Below are positions 7,656 through 16,029 of a DNA stretch of 34,784 nt, one piece after another. Origin of the DNA: Psychromarinibacter sediminicola (GTDB lineage Bacteria > Pseudomonadota > Alphaproteobacteria > Rhodobacterales > Rhodobacteraceae); contig NZ_JARGYC010000048.1 in NCBI RefSeq assembly GCF_029168335.1, positions 1 to 34,784 on the forward strand, read 5' to 3'. Within the stretch, counting starts at the first letter, position 1, and the number at the start of each line of letters is the position of its first letter. Position numbers and translations under genes: made by a program. The notes under the pieces are model-generated. The model had not been told where the DNA came from, did no database searches, and was given only the letters and a program-made list of their open reading frames with translations.

Positions 7656-8987
7656 CTACAGGTAGTCCGACCGCTGCAGCCCGTACTTGGCCATCTTCTC
7701 GTTCAGCGTCCGGCGCGGCAGGCACAGCTCGTCCATCACCGCGACGATGGAGCCCTTGTGGCGCCGCATCGTGTTGTCGATCAGCATCCGCTCGAACGCC
7801 TCGACATATTCCTTCAGCGGCTTGCCCTCGGTGGTCATCACCGGCTGCTGGTCGTCGCTTTCGGCCATCAGGAGCGAGGCGATGGTGCCGGTGCCGCGGC
7901 GGTTCTGCAGCACCGCGCGCTCGGCCACGTTGATCAGCTGGCGGATATTGCCCGGCCAGGGCGCCTGCAGCAGCTGCGCCGCCTCCTGCGCACTGACCTG
8001 CGGCGCGTCGCAGCCGTATTCCTCGGCGAACTGCTCGGAGAAATGCGTGAACAGCATCAGGATGTCCTCGCCCCGCTGGCGCAGCGGCGGCAGGGTGATC
8101 TTCATCGCGGCGAGCCGGAAGAACAGGTCCGGCCGCAGCACGTCCTCGCAGGTCTTGCCCTGCTCCTGCAGGTTCGAGATCGCGACGATGCGCGTATCGG
8201 GGGGATTGCCCTGGTCGTTCATCCAGCTCAGAAGCCGCGCCTGCAACTCCTGCGGCAGGCTCTCGATATCCTCCAGCACCAGCGTGCCGCCGCGCGCCTC
8301 CTCCAGCGCCGGCAGGCCGCCGCCGTCCTCGACGGGGCCGAACAGCTTGGCCCCCAGCGTGGCCTTGTCGTTGGCCGCGCAGGACAAGAGCACGAACTTC
8401 TTGCCGGCCTTGGCGCCGACGGCGTGCAGCGCATGCGCCACCAGCGTCTTGCCGGTGCCGGTCTCGCCGTCGATCAGCACATGACCGTCGGCCTGGCCGA
8501 GATCCAGGATATCCTCGCGCAGCCGCTCCATCACCGGGCTGGCGCCGATCAGCTTCTTCATCAGCGTCGAGCCGTCCGACAGCTCCTTCCTGAGCGCGCG
8601 GTTGTCCAGGATCAGCCGCCGCCGCTGCGTGGCGCGCTTGGCCAGCTCGGTCATCTTGTCGGGGTTGAACGGCTTTTCCAGGAAGTCGAAGGCGCCCACG
8701 CGCATCGCCTCCACCGCCATCGGCACGTCGCCGTGGCCGGTGATCATGATCACGGGCAGCGTGCTGTCCACGCTCATCAGCTTCTTCAGGAACACCATGC
8801 CGTCCATGCCGGGCATCTTGATGTCGCTGACGACGCAACCGGGATAGTCCGGCCCCAGCGCCTTCAGCGCATCCTCGGCGCTGCCGAAGGTCTCGGTGTC
8901 GAAGCCCGACAGCGCCAGCCACTGGCTGATCGACTGCCGCATGTCCTGCTCGTCGTCGATGATCGCGATCTTCATGGCCTGTGTCAT
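7656..8987 (-). CDS. dctD: C4-dicarboxylate response regulator DctD, lacking the GAFTGA loop
   Basis: NtrC-family response regulator of 443 residues. The receiver domain (about 5-120) has Asp11/Asp12, phosphoacceptor Asp55, Thr83 and Lys105. The AAA+ domain has Walker A GETGTGKT (174-181), an RPDLFFRL arginine-finger region (285-292) and PWPGNIRQL (343-351). A Fis-type helix-turn-helix ends the protein (about 405-437). The family motif GAFTGA, which contacts sigma54, is absent: after LFG (215-217) comes PVEDGGGLPALEEARGGT, some six residues shorter than usual. The Walker B acidic pair reads Glu239-Asp240 instead of Asp-Glu. It probably regulates C4-dicarboxylate uptake genes without sigma54, as known for Rhodobacter capsulatus NtrC. 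It follows dctB by 12 nt. Confidence 0.9.
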   Translation of the reverse strand: MTQAMKIAIIDDEQDMRQSISQWLALSGFDTETFGSAEDALKALGPDYPGCVVSDIKMPGMDGMVFLKKLMSVDSTLPVIMITGHGDVPMAVEAMRVGAFDFLEKPFNPDKMTELAKRATQRRRLILDNRALRKELSDGSTLMKKLIGASPVMERLREDILDLGQADGHVLIDGETGTGKTLVAHALHAVGAKAGKKFVLLSCAANDKATLGAKLFGPVEDGGGLPALEEARGGTLVLEDIESLPQELQARLLSWMNDQGNPPDTRIVAISNLQEQGKTCEDVLRPDLFFRLAAMKITLPPLRQRGEDILMLFTHFSEQFAEEYGCDAPQVSAQEAAQLLQAPWPGNIRQLINVAERAVLQNRRGTGTIASLLMAESDDQQPVMTTEGKPLKEYVEAFERMLIDNTMRRHKGSIVAVMDELCLPRRTLNEKMAKYGLQRSDYL

Positions 8988-8999
8988 TCCTGGTCCACC

Positions 9000-10760
9000 C
9001 TATTCGGCCGCCCTCACGTCGTCGTCGATCAGCGGCAGCCGCACCTCGAAAACGGCGCCGCCGGCCCGACCGTTCCGCGCATAGAGCCGGCCGCCGAGGT
9101 CCTTCACGATGCCGGAGGAGATGGCAAGGCCCAAGCCCACCCCGTCGCCCGGCGCCTTGGTCGTATAGAAGGGTTCGAACAGGGAATCGAGATCCTCGAT
9201 TCCGGGGCCGTTGTCGCGCACGGTGATCGTCGCGATCTGGCCCACGGTCAGCAGGATGTCGATGGCCGGCTCGTCGGTCTCCTTGGTGGCGTCCAGCGCG
9301 TTGCGCAGCAGGTTGATCAGCACCTGTTCCAGCCGGATGCGGTCGGCCATGATCATCACCGGCTCGTCGGGCAGCGACCGGGTGATGCGCACCTTGCGGT
9401 TGTTCAGCTGCGGCTCCATCATCGACAAAGCCGAGGAAATACAAGTCCTTGCGTCCACGGCTTCAAGCGCGTCGCCCTCCTTGCGGGCAAAGCTCTTGAG
9501 CTGCCGGGTGATCGCCGTCATCCGGTCGATCAGATCGTCGACGCGGGAAAAGCTCGACAGCGCCTCCTCGGGCCGCCGCCGCTGCAACAGAAGCTTGGCG
9601 CCGGCAAGGTAGGTCCGCATCGCCGCCAGCGGCTGGTTCAGCTCGTGGCTGACGCTGGCCGACATCTCGCCCAGGGCCGCCAGCTTGGAGCTTTGCGCGA
9701 TGGTCTGCTCGGCGACTTCCAGGTTCTTTTCCGCCTTCTCGCGTTCGGCGATTTCCCGCTGCAACGCCTCGTTCAGCTGGCGCAGTTCCGCCGATTCCTT
9801 CTGAAAAAAGATCGACCGCGCCAGTGCCCGGCGGCTGGACAGGTAGAACGCGCCCGCCAGAAGGATGGCGAAGAACATGATCTCCAGCGCCAGAACGCCG
9901 TTCACCCGCTCGCGCACGCTGGAATAGGTGGTGAAGGTCACCATCCGCCAGCCGCGGAACGGAATCCGGTTTTCCAGCCGCATCAGCGCAGAGCCGCGAT
10001 AGAACGCCTCGGTCGGCAGCGCGGCCCAGTCGGCGGTCGCCCGGATCGCCCGCTCGATCGCCGAGGGGGCCGAGCGCAGCTTCAGCGCCTCCGCCTCGGT
10101 CAGCCCGCGCCATTTCGGCTCGGTCGACAGGATGATCTGGCCCTCGCTGTCGGTGACGATGACGGCGTCCGAGATCGTCGACCAGGTCTGTTCGAACTTG
10201 CGCAGGTCGACCTCGACCACGATCACCCCGATCAGCTCGCCCCCCGCCTCGATCCGGCGGGAATAGTTGAACTGCATCACCCCGTTATCGCCGCGAAAGG
10301 CGTTGAAGACGGTGTCGTTGGAGCGCAGCGCGGCGATGTAATAGGGCTGCTGGCGATGGACCGAGCCCAGGTTCTGCCGGTCCGTCGACGCCACCACGCG
10401 CCCGCCGGCGTCCAGCATCATCAGCGAGGCGGCGCCGATCTCGTCCTTGACCGAGATCAGCCGCTGCGACGACCGGCTGTGATCGGCCGAGTTCAGCGCC
10501 CCGATCAGCACCGGGTCGCGCGCCAGCAGGAGCGGCACGATGGAATTGCGCTGCAGTTCCGACAGCAGGTTGCCGGCATAGAGCGCCTGCCGCACCTCGG
10601 CGCGGTTCTTGGTGGCGACCGTGTAGCGCTCGGTCAGGAACTGGTTGGTGAACCAGACCACCGTCACGGCCGCGGCGATGAACATCAACAGAACGATGCG
10701 CGCGCGCCAGGACAGGGCGCTGCGCACGGACTCCCTGAGCGATCCGGCGGTGTCGTTCAT
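9000..10760 (-). CDS. dctB: C4-dicarboxylate sensor histidine kinase DctB
   Basis: Membrane sensor kinase of 586 residues. TM1 (about 22-39) and TM2 (about 288-307) enclose a 250-residue periplasmic sensor of the double-Cache/PDC type, the domain that binds succinate or malate in DctB proteins. A coiled coil (about 318-356) leads to the H-box SVSHELNQPL with phosphoacceptor His372, the N-box NLLRNALDA (483-491), G1 DNGPG (516-520) and G2 GVGLGL (540-545). It lies directly upstream of dctD on the same strand. No dicarboxylate transporter (dctPQM or dctA) is in the window, so the target is inferred from family. It starts 46 nt after the purQ stop, which may allow read-through. Confidence 0.92.
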   Translation of the reverse strand: MNDTAGSLRESVRSALSWRARIVLLMFIAAAVTVVWFTNQFLTERYTVATKNRAEVRQALYAGNLLSELQRNSIVPLLLARDPVLIGALNSADHSRSSQRLISVKDEIGAASLMMLDAGGRVVASTDRQNLGSVHRQQPYYIAALRSNDTVFNAFRGDNGVMQFNYSRRIEAGGELIGVIVVEVDLRKFEQTWSTISDAVIVTDSEGQIILSTEPKWRGLTEAEALKLRSAPSAIERAIRATADWAALPTEAFYRGSALMRLENRIPFRGWRMVTFTTYSSVRERVNGVLALEIMFFAILLAGAFYLSSRRALARSIFFQKESAELRQLNEALQREIAEREKAEKNLEVAEQTIAQSSKLAALGEMSASVSHELNQPLAAMRTYLAGAKLLLQRRRPEEALSSFSRVDDLIDRMTAITRQLKSFARKEGDALEAVDARTCISSALSMMEPQLNNRKVRITRSLPDEPVMIMADRIRLEQVLINLLRNALDATKETDEPAIDILLTVGQIATITVRDNGPGIEDLDSLFEPFYTTKAPGDGVGLGLAISSGIVKDLGGRLYARNGRAGGAVFEVRLPLIDDDVRAAE

Positions 10761-10806
10761 GAACGCAGTCTATGGCGGGGTCGCGTGCCGCTCAAGCGCG
10801 GCCGGC

Positions 10807-11475
10807 TCACGCCGGCGCGACGAGCCCCGCGATTGCGCGGAACATCGCCGCCCCGTCGGTGCCGCCATGGGCCGCGTCCACCGCCCGCTCGGGATGCGGC
10901 ATCAGGCCCAGCACCCGCCGGTTCTCCGACAGGACCCCGGCGATATCGGCGACCGAGCCATTCGGGTTGTCGGTGTAGGTAAAGGCGATACGGTCCTGAT
11001 CCTGCAGCGCTTTCAGCGTGTCGGGGTCGGCCACGTAATTGCCGTCGTGATGCGCCACCGGCAGGTGGATGACCTGGCCGTCGTCGTACGCGCGGGTAAA
11101 GACGCTGTCGGTGGTGGCGACGCGCAGGCCCGCGGTCTTGCAGATGAACTTCAGCCCGGCGTTGCGCATCAGCGCGCCGGGCAGCACCTTGGTCTCGGTC
11201 AGCACCTGAAAGCCGTTGCAGATGCCGATGGCATGGCCGCCCGCATGGGTGAAGTCGATGACCGCCCGGGTGATCGGCGACTGCGCCGCGATGGCGCCGC
11301 AGCGCAGGTAGTCGCCATAGGAGAACCCGCCCGGCACGCCCACGATGTCCAGCCCCGCCGGCAGCGCGGTGTCCTTGTGCCAGACCTTGGTGACCTCGGC
11401 CCCCGCACGCTCGAAGGCGACGGCGAGATCGCGGTCGCAGTTCGATCCGGGGTAGACGATGACGGCGGCTTTCAT
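10807..11475 (-). CDS. purQ: Phosphoribosylformylglycinamidine synthase subunit PurQ
   Basis: Glutaminase subunit (222 residues) of FGAM synthase, which converts FGAR to FGAM in purine synthesis; it supplies ammonia to PurL in a PurL-PurQ-PurS complex. The class I amidotransferase triad is visible: Cys86 in GICNGFQ, and His194 and Glu196 in MPHPERA. The start is supported by AGGAG 6 nt upstream. Its partner purS lies about 1.5 kb upstream on the same strand, with two unrelated genes in between. purL is not in the window. Confidence 0.96.
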   Translation of the reverse strand: MKAAVIVYPGSNCDRDLAVAFERAGAEVTKVWHKDTALPAGLDIVGVPGGFSYGDYLRCGAIAAQSPITRAVIDFTHAGGHAIGICNGFQVLTETKVLPGALMRNAGLKFICKTAGLRVATTDSVFTRAYDDGQVIHLPVAHHDGNYVADPDTLKALQDQDRIAFTYTDNPNGSVADIAGVLSENRRVLGLMPHPERAVDAAHGGTDGAAMFRAIAGLVAPA

Positions 11476-11484
11476 TGGCCTCTC

Positions 11485-12525
11485 CTATCGGCTGAAATCC
11501 GTGATGACGGCCACGCCCGGCGGCGCGGGGGCGTCGAAGGCGGCGAGCTCGGCGCTGGCGTCCGACAGCGCGACGCGGCGGGCGATCAGCGGGGTCAGGT
11601 CGACATGCCCGCCCTCGATCAGCGCCATCAGGCTGGGGTAGCGATGCGCCGGCATCCCGCGCGTGCCATAAAGCGCAAGCTGCCCGGAATAGACGGCATC
11701 CATCGGCAGGGTCATCTCGGCATGCTTGCCCGCGGGCATTCCGACTTGCACCATCCGCCCGAGTTTCCTGAGCGACAACAGCGCGTTGCGGGTCGTCTCC
11801 TCGACCCCCAGCGCCTCGACGGCGACATGCGCGCCGCCGGTGATCTCCTGCAGATGCGCCACCGGGTCGCCGTGGCTCGCGTCGATCGCAGCGTCGGCGC
11901 CGAGATCCTGGGCGTGGTCGAGCTTTTCGCCCACCACGTCGATCACGGCCACCCGCGCCCCCAGCGCCCGGCCCAGCAGCATCGCCGACAGGCCGATCCC
12001 GCCGGTGCCCCAGACCGCCAGCCACTCGCCCGCCTGCAGCGCCGCGCGGCCGGTCAGCGCGTGCCAGGCCGTGGTCACCCGGCAGCCGAGCGCGGCGGCG
12101 AGCGCCGGGTCCATGCCGGCCGGCAGCGCCGTGAGATTGACGTCGGCATGCGCCACCGCCAGCCGCTCGGCGAAAGCGCCGGGCCCGGTGAAGCCGGGCA
12201 CGACCTGGGACGGGCATGTCGTCTGATGCCCTGCCTGGCAGGCCGGGCAGCGCCCGCAGGCCAGGATGAACGGCGCGATGACCCGGTCGCCGGGGCGCCA
12301 GCGCGTCACCTCGGCGCCGGCCTCCACGACGATGCCGCAATACTCGTGCCCGGGGATATGCGGCAGCGCGATGTCGGGGTCGGTGCCGGTCCAGGCGTGC
12401 CAGTCCGAGCGGCACACGCCGCAGGCCAGCACCTCCAGCACCACGCCGTCGGCGGGGCAGACCGGATCGGGCGCCTCGCCCATCTCCAGCGGGTCGCGAT
12501 AGGCGGTCAGCACGGCCGCCCTCAT
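11485..12525 (-). CDS. Zinc-dependent alcohol dehydrogenase, MDR family
   Basis: Medium-chain dehydrogenase of 346 residues. Catalytic zinc ligands are Cys38 (CGVCRSD), His60/Glu61 (GHEYCG) and Cys148 (GCRVTTAWHAL). The structural zinc site is Cys90, 93, 96 and 104. The nucleotide-binding loop is GTGGIG (173-178), followed by Asp195 at the end of the next strand, which suggests NAD rather than NADP. Substrate is unknown. The gene sits between purS and purQ, with an ATGA overlap with the DUF3592 gene upstream and 9 nt from purQ, so it appears to be co-expressed with purine genes although no metabolic link is evident. Confidence 0.92.
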   Translation of the reverse strand: MRAAVLTAYRDPLEMGEAPDPVCPADGVVLEVLACGVCRSDWHAWTGTDPDIALPHIPGHEYCGIVVEAGAEVTRWRPGDRVIAPFILACGRCPACQAGHQTTCPSQVVPGFTGPGAFAERLAVAHADVNLTALPAGMDPALAAALGCRVTTAWHALTGRAALQAGEWLAVWGTGGIGLSAMLLGRALGARVAVIDVVGEKLDHAQDLGADAAIDASHGDPVAHLQEITGGAHVAVEALGVEETTRNALLSLRKLGRMVQVGMPAGKHAEMTLPMDAVYSGQLALYGTRGMPAHRYPSLMALIEGGHVDLTPLIARRVALSDASAELAAFDAPAPPGVAVITDFSR

Positions 12526-13013
12526 GCCGCCGCCCCCTGCCAGCGCCGCAGCCGCCAGGTCGCGAGCAGCGCCGGGAGAAGCAGAACCAGCCCGATGCCC
12601 CCGATGATCAGCCCGGCATAGAAGTTAACCGCGCCCGGCAGCACCACGTTGGTCTTGCGGTCGGGGAAATAGCGGATCTCGCGCACCGAGCCGATCTCGA
12701 AGTTCCAGTCGGGATGGGACATGCCGACGCTCGCCTCCGTCTCCTGCCCGTCGCTCCAGGTGTAGCGGAAGACCGGCCCGTAATTCGCCATCCCGCGGTC
12801 GAAGATCGTGTCGCCCTCCCAGGCGTAGACCCGCACCACCTCGCCCTGCGCGGGCACGGTCGCCAGGTGCCGGTAGCCCTCCCAGGCCAGCATCAGCACC
12901 GCGGCCCCCAGAAACAGCACCGGCAGGAGCCAGATCAGCACCCAGGTCCGCCAGCTCACCTCGCGCCGCCCGTCCGGGTGCTCGCGCCAGAAGAAGAGCT
13001 GGGTGTGCCGCAT
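12522..13013 (-). CDS. DUF3592-type membrane protein
   Basis: Protein of 163 residues with two membrane segments (about 22-44 and 131-153) around a soluble domain of mostly beta character. The layout (TM, beta-rich domain with a YAWEGD...YGPVFRYTW pattern, TM) fits DUF3592, whose function is unknown. The soluble domain should face the periplasm. The gene begins directly after the purS stop and overlaps the alcohol dehydrogenase start by ATGA, so it is locked into the purine operon. The assignment to DUF3592 is by pattern only. Confidence 0.75.
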   Translation of the reverse strand: MRHTQLFFWREHPDGRREVSWRTWVLIWLLPVLFLGAAVLMLAWEGYRHLATVPAQGEVVRVYAWEGDTIFDRGMANYGPVFRYTWSDGQETEASVGMSHPDWNFEIGSVREIRYFPDRKTNVVLPGAVNFYAGLIIGGIGLVLLLPALLATWRLRRWQGAAA

Positions 13014-13014
13014 C

Positions 13015-13254
13015 CTAGCCGATCTCGATCTGGTAGCTCTCGATGACGGTGTTGGCGAGCAGCTTCTCGCACATCTCGGTCACCTGCCCGCGCGCCGCCT
13101 CCGGATCGCTCTCGGCCAGGTCCAATTCGATCACCTTGCCCTGCCGCACGCCCTCGACGCCGTCGAATCCCAGCGACCCCAGCGCGTGGCGCACCGCCTC
13201 GCCCTGCGGGTCCAGAACCCCGGCCTTCAGCATCACCTGAACCCGTGCCTTCAT
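13015..13254 (-). CDS. purS: Phosphoribosylformylglycinamidine synthase subunit PurS
   Basis: Small subunit of 79 residues that bridges PurQ and PurL in FGAM synthase. The N-terminus (MKARVQVMLKAGVLDPQGEA) and the C-terminal ANTVIESYQIEI are typical of PurS. The start chosen gives normal length; a longer frame to 13308 runs through an intergenic repeat motif and is not believed. It lies 79 nt downstream of purC. The DUF3592 gene follows after 1 nt. Confidence 0.95.
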   Translation of the reverse strand: MKARVQVMLKAGVLDPQGEAVRHALGSLGFDGVEGVRQGKVIELDLAESDPEAARGQVTEMCEKLLANTVIESYQIEIG

Positions 13255-13284
13255 GCCCTCACCCCCGGCAGAGCGCCCGCCCTG

Positions 13285-13307
13285 CTTCTTCTCGTTCCAA
13301 ATACGCA
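13285..13307 (-). repeat. Intergenic GTATTTGG...GAGAAGAAG motif, copy between purC and purS
   Basis: On the minus strand this 23-nt motif begins TGCGTATTTGG and ends GAGAAGAAG. The same 23 nt occur without a mismatch at 21404-21426, and looser copies at 21329-21350 and 232-254. It starts 27 nt after the purC stop and reads in the direction of purC. An inverted repeat lies just before it (GGTGCCCG/CGGGCGCC on the minus strand). Function unknown. Confidence 0.7.
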
Positions 13308-13333
13308 CATCCGGCGCCCGCCACCGGGCACCG

Positions 13334-14095
13334 TCAGTTGATTAGATGCGGCTTCGTCGCGTGGGTCACGTTCGACGGCAGCACGCCCAGCCGCCGGGCG
13401 ACCTCGGTATAGGCGTCGGCCAGGCTGCCCAGGTCGCGGCGGAACACGTCCTTGTCCAGCTTCTGACCGCTCTCGATGTCCCACAGCCGGCAGCTGTCGG
13501 GGCTGATCTCGTCGGCGACGATCAGCCGCTGGAAGTCGCCCTCCCAGGCGCGGCCGATCTCGATCTTGAAGTCGATCAGCCGGATGCCGACGGCCAGCAT
13601 CACGCCCGACAGGAAATCGTTCACCCGCACCGCCAGCGCGACCATGTCGTCGAGATCCTGCTGGTTCGCCCAGCCGAAGGCGACGATATGCTCCTCGGTG
13701 ACCAGCGGATCGCCCAGCTTGTCGTCCTTGTAGTAGAACTCGATGATCGGCCGGGGCAGCGGCGTGCCCTCCTCGATGCCCAGCCGCTTCGACATCGAGC
13801 CGGCGGCGACGTTGCGCACGACCACTTCCAGCGGGATGATCTCCACCTGCCGGATCAGCTGCTCGCGCATGTTGAGACGCTTGATGAAGTGGGTCGGCAC
13901 GCCGATGTTGTTCAGTCCGGACATGAAATATTCGGACAGGCGGTTGTTCAGCACGCCCTTGCCGTCGATCACGTCCTTCTTTTCGGCGTTGAACGCGGTG
14001 GCGTCGTCCTTGAAGTACTGCACCAGCGTTCCGGGCTCGGGCCCTTCGTAGAGGATCTTGGCCTTGCCTTCGTAGAGCTTGTTGCGCCTTGCCAT
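13334..14095 (-). CDS. purC: Phosphoribosylaminoimidazole-succinocarboxamide synthase
   Basis: SAICAR synthetase of 253 residues, joining CAIR with aspartate in purine synthesis. The N-terminus [16 protein letters not shown], the [17 protein letters not shown] segment and the DFKIEIGR segment are the conserved signatures. The start at [11 protein letters not shown] matches the family; the frame extends far upstream only because of GC richness. It heads the minus-strand run purC-purS-DUF3592-ADH-purQ and is divergent from the zeta-subunit gene, 150 nt away. Confidence 0.97.
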   Translation of the reverse strand: MARRNKLYEGKAKILYEGPEPGTLVQYFKDDATAFNAEKKDVIDGKGVLNNRLSEYFMSGLNNIGVPTHFIKRLNMREQLIRQVEIIPLEVVVRNVAAGSMSKRLGIEEGTPLPRPIIEFYYKDDKLGDPLVTEEHIVAFGWANQQDLDDMVALAVRVNDFLSGVMLAVGIRLIDFKIEIGRAWEGDFQRLIVADEISPDSCRLWDIESGQKLDKDVFRRDLGSLADAYTEVARRLGVLPSNVTHATKPHLIN

Positions 14096-14245
14096 GGAAT
14101 CTCCGATCGCGCGGGCGCGGCAGCGCGCCCAATGCGGCGTTCCTATAGGCCAGAAGGCCGCAACCCGCAAGACAAGCCCGCCCTTGCGGAACGGCGCCCC
14201 CGCGGGCATATCTGGCGGTAACGGTATGCAGGCTGAGAGGACCCC

Positions 14246-14566
14246 ATGACCACCTTCGACGACCGCGAGAGCGCCTTCGAGAACAAGTTCGCGCATGACG
14301 CCGAAATGCAGTTCAAGGCCGAGGCGCGGCGCAACAAGCTCCTGGGGCTCTGGGCCGCCGAGCTTCTGGGCAAGACCGGCGCCGAGGCCGAGGCCTATGC
14401 CCGCGAGGTGATCAAGGCCGATTTCGAGGAGGCCGGCGACGAGGACGTCTATCGCAAGGTGGCCGCCGATCTCGAAGGCAAGACCGACGAGGCGACGATC
14501 CGCGCCAAGATGGTCGAGCTGATGGCCAAGGCCAAGGGCCAGCTGATCGACGAACTGCCCGGCTGA
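14246..14566 (+). CDS. ATP synthase inhibitor subunit zeta (DUF1476)
   Basis: Protein of 106 residues matching DUF1476 along its whole length ([20 protein letters not shown], then [15 protein letters not shown]). In Paracoccus denitrificans this family is the zeta subunit, which binds F1-ATPase and blocks ATP hydrolysis through its N-terminal region. The predicted four-helix bundle composition fits: charged, Ala-rich, no Cys and no membrane segment. The start follows GAGG by 6 nt. It is monocistronic and divergent from purC; the atp operon is not here. The role is transferred from the family. Confidence 0.9.
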   Translation: MTTFDDRESAFENKFAHDAEMQFKAEARRNKLLGLWAAELLGKTGAEAEAYAREVIKADFEEAGDEDVYRKVAADLEGKTDEATIRAKMVELMAKAKGQLIDELPG

Positions 14567-14884
14567 CGCCGCCCCCGGCCGCAGGCCGGCCCTCCGGCGG
14601 AGCCCCGGCTCCGCCGCGTTGCCGCATCCGCCGCGGATCGCGTGTCGACAGACTTTTCCCAACATTGTCGAATGACGATCCCGGCCGCCGAGCGGGCGGC
14701 CCGGCGCGGCCGTCCCGCGCCCGGATTCGCGCGGCGCGACGGGGCCGCGCCGCCGGTAACATGAGCACGGCCTCACGAAGTTTATGACGATTATAGATTT
14801 GCGTCATAATCCCAGCGGTGGCATCCCCTCACGCAACCGGCAGCGCCCCCTCGGCGCGGCCCTTCCCGATATGGACAGGACCCC
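14567..14884. promoter_or_regulatory. Upstream region of the homocysteine methyltransferase gene with a palindromic site
   Basis: No gene is seen in these 318 nt. The first half holds GC-rich hairpins just after the zeta gene (14579-14620) that may end its transcript. The notable element is an inverted repeat TTATGACG (14782-14789) and CGTCATAA (14802-14809) with a 12-nt AT-rich spacer, about 75 nt before the start codon. It has operator geometry, and a TATAGA-like -10 (14792-14797) lies inside it. I looked for SAM/SAH riboswitch signatures and found none I could support. A methionine- or SAH-responsive repressor site would fit the gene, but no regulator can be named. Confidence 0.45.
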
Positions 14885-15904
14885 ATGACCGACAACGCCC
14901 TCTCCCGTCTGCTCTCTTCGCGCGACTGGCTGCTGGCCGACGGCGCGACCGGCACCAACCTGTTCAACATGGGGCTCAGCTCCGGCGACGCGCCCGAGTT
15001 CTGGAACGAGGACGAGCCCGACAAGATCCGCGCGCTCTACAAGGGCGCGGTGGATGCGGGCAGCGACATCTTCCTGACCAACTCCTTCGGCGGCAACGCC
15101 TCGCGGCTGAAGCTGCACGAGGCCGAGCACCGCGCCCGCGAGCTGTCGCGCCTGTCCGCCGAGATCGGCCGCGAGATCGCCGATGCCGCCGGCCGGCCGG
15201 TGGTCGTCGCCGGCTCGATGGGCCCGACGGGCGAGATCATGGCGCCGATGGGCAGCCTGACCCACGCGCGCGCCGTCGAGATGTTCCACGAACAGGCCGA
15301 GGGCCTGAAGGAAGGCGGCGCCGACGTGCTGTGGGTCGAGACGATCAGCGCCATCGAGGAGATGAAGGCCGCCGCCGAGGCCGCGGGGCTCGCCGGCATG
15401 CCGTTCTGCTGCACGATGAGCTTCGACACCGCGGGCCGCACGATGATGGGCCTGACCTCGGAGGGCTGGGCCGAACAGGCGGCGAAGCTGCCGACCGTGC
15501 CGACCGCCTTCGGCGCCAATTGCGGCGTCGGTGCCTCGGATCTGCTGCGCACCGTGCTGGGCCTGTCGAATGTCGGCGGCGAGATCCCGATCATCGCCAA
15601 GGGCAATGCCGGCATCCCGAAATACGTGGACGGCCACATCCATTACGACGGCACGCCCGAGCTGATGGCGGAATACGCGCTGCTGGCGCGCGACGCGGGC
15701 GCCACGATCATCGGCGGCTGCTGCGGCACCATGCCCGAGCACCTGGAAAAGATGCGCGCCGCGCTGGAGAGCCACGAAAAGGGCCCGCGCCCGTCGCTCG
15801 ACCGCATCGCCGAGGTGCTGGGCGGCTTCTCCTCGCCCAGCGACGGCACCGACGACGCGGCGCCGCAGCCGGAACGGACCAGGCGCCGGCGCCGCCGCGC
15901 GTGA
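14885..15904 (+). CDS. bmt: Homocysteine S-methyltransferase (Hcy module of split methionine synthase / betaine-homocysteine methyltransferase)
   Basis: Protein of 339 residues with a complete Hcy-binding barrel: DGATGTNL (19-26), GSMGPTGE (110-117) and the three zinc-ligating cysteines Cys213 (GANCGVG) and Cys279/Cys280 (GGCCGT). It corresponds to the first domain of cobalamin-dependent MetH alone. Rhodobacterales proteins of this type are usually annotated betaine-homocysteine methyltransferase, but with a free corrinoid protein nearby (17270-17974) it more likely works in a methionine synthase made of separate subunits. The Arg-rich C-terminus (TRRRRRRA) is unusual. An AGGA sits 6 nt before the start. 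Confidence 0.9.
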   Translation: MTDNALSRLLSSRDWLLADGATGTNLFNMGLSSGDAPEFWNEDEPDKIRALYKGAVDAGSDIFLTNSFGGNASRLKLHEAEHRARELSRLSAEIGREIADAAGRPVVVAGSMGPTGEIMAPMGSLTHARAVEMFHEQAEGLKEGGADVLWVETISAIEEMKAAAEAAGLAGMPFCCTMSFDTAGRTMMGLTSEGWAEQAAKLPTVPTAFGANCGVGASDLLRTVLGLSNVGGEIPIIAKGNAGIPKYVDGHIHYDGTPELMAEYALLARDAGATIIGGCCGTMPEHLEKMRAALESHEKGPRPSLDRIAEVLGGFSSPSDGTDDAAPQPERTRRRRRRA

Positions 15905-15936
15905 CGCGCATGCGCAGTCGCCCCGTCCCTCGCAAA

Positions 15937-15958
15937 CGGGCTCTTCCAGAAGAGCCCG
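15937..15958. terminator. Hairpin after the homocysteine methyltransferase gene
   Basis: A perfect 9-bp inverted repeat CGGGCTCTT/AAGAGCCCG with a CCAG loop lies 33 nt past the stop. No T-tract follows directly, but two more palindromes follow (15962-16015). It is a plausible terminator between convergent genes. Confidence 0.55.
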
Positions 15959-15961
15959 CCC

Positions 15962-16015
15962 GTCAAAATCTTCTAGAAGATTTTGACCCGGCAGGATTTT
16001 CTAGAAAATCCTGCC
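15962..16015. repeat. Double CTAG-centred palindrome, copy 1
   Basis: Two perfect 26-nt palindromes lie 2 nt apart. Palindrome A (15962-15987) has the half-arm GTCAAAATCTTCT and palindrome B (15990-16015) the half-arm GGCAGGATTTTCT; both are centred on CTAG. The block fills the gap between two convergent genes. A second copy in reverse order lies at 24953-25000. Each palindrome could fold as a hairpin in RNA from either strand, so bidirectional termination is likely; a REP-like repeat is the alternative. Confidence 0.8.
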
Positions 16016-16029
16016 ACACCGAACCGCTG

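Noticed and set aside
7473-10982. A 1169-codon plus-strand frame antisense to dctD, dctB and part of purQ
   Set aside because: It lies opposite three clear genes; the product is His/Arg/Gln-rich with no domain. It is the usual mirror frame of high-GC codon use.
13255-13308. An N-terminal extension of PurS (MRIWNEKK...)
   Set aside because: It is the GTATTTGG...GAGAAGAAG repeat read as protein; the same peptide appears by chance at 21426, which shows it is a DNA repeat.
14567-14884. A possible SAM or SAH riboswitch before the homocysteine methyltransferase gene
   Set aside because: I could not match the conserved core of any SAM-II, SAM/SAH or SAH riboswitch that I know; only the inverted repeat is solid. 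A covariance-model search would decide.
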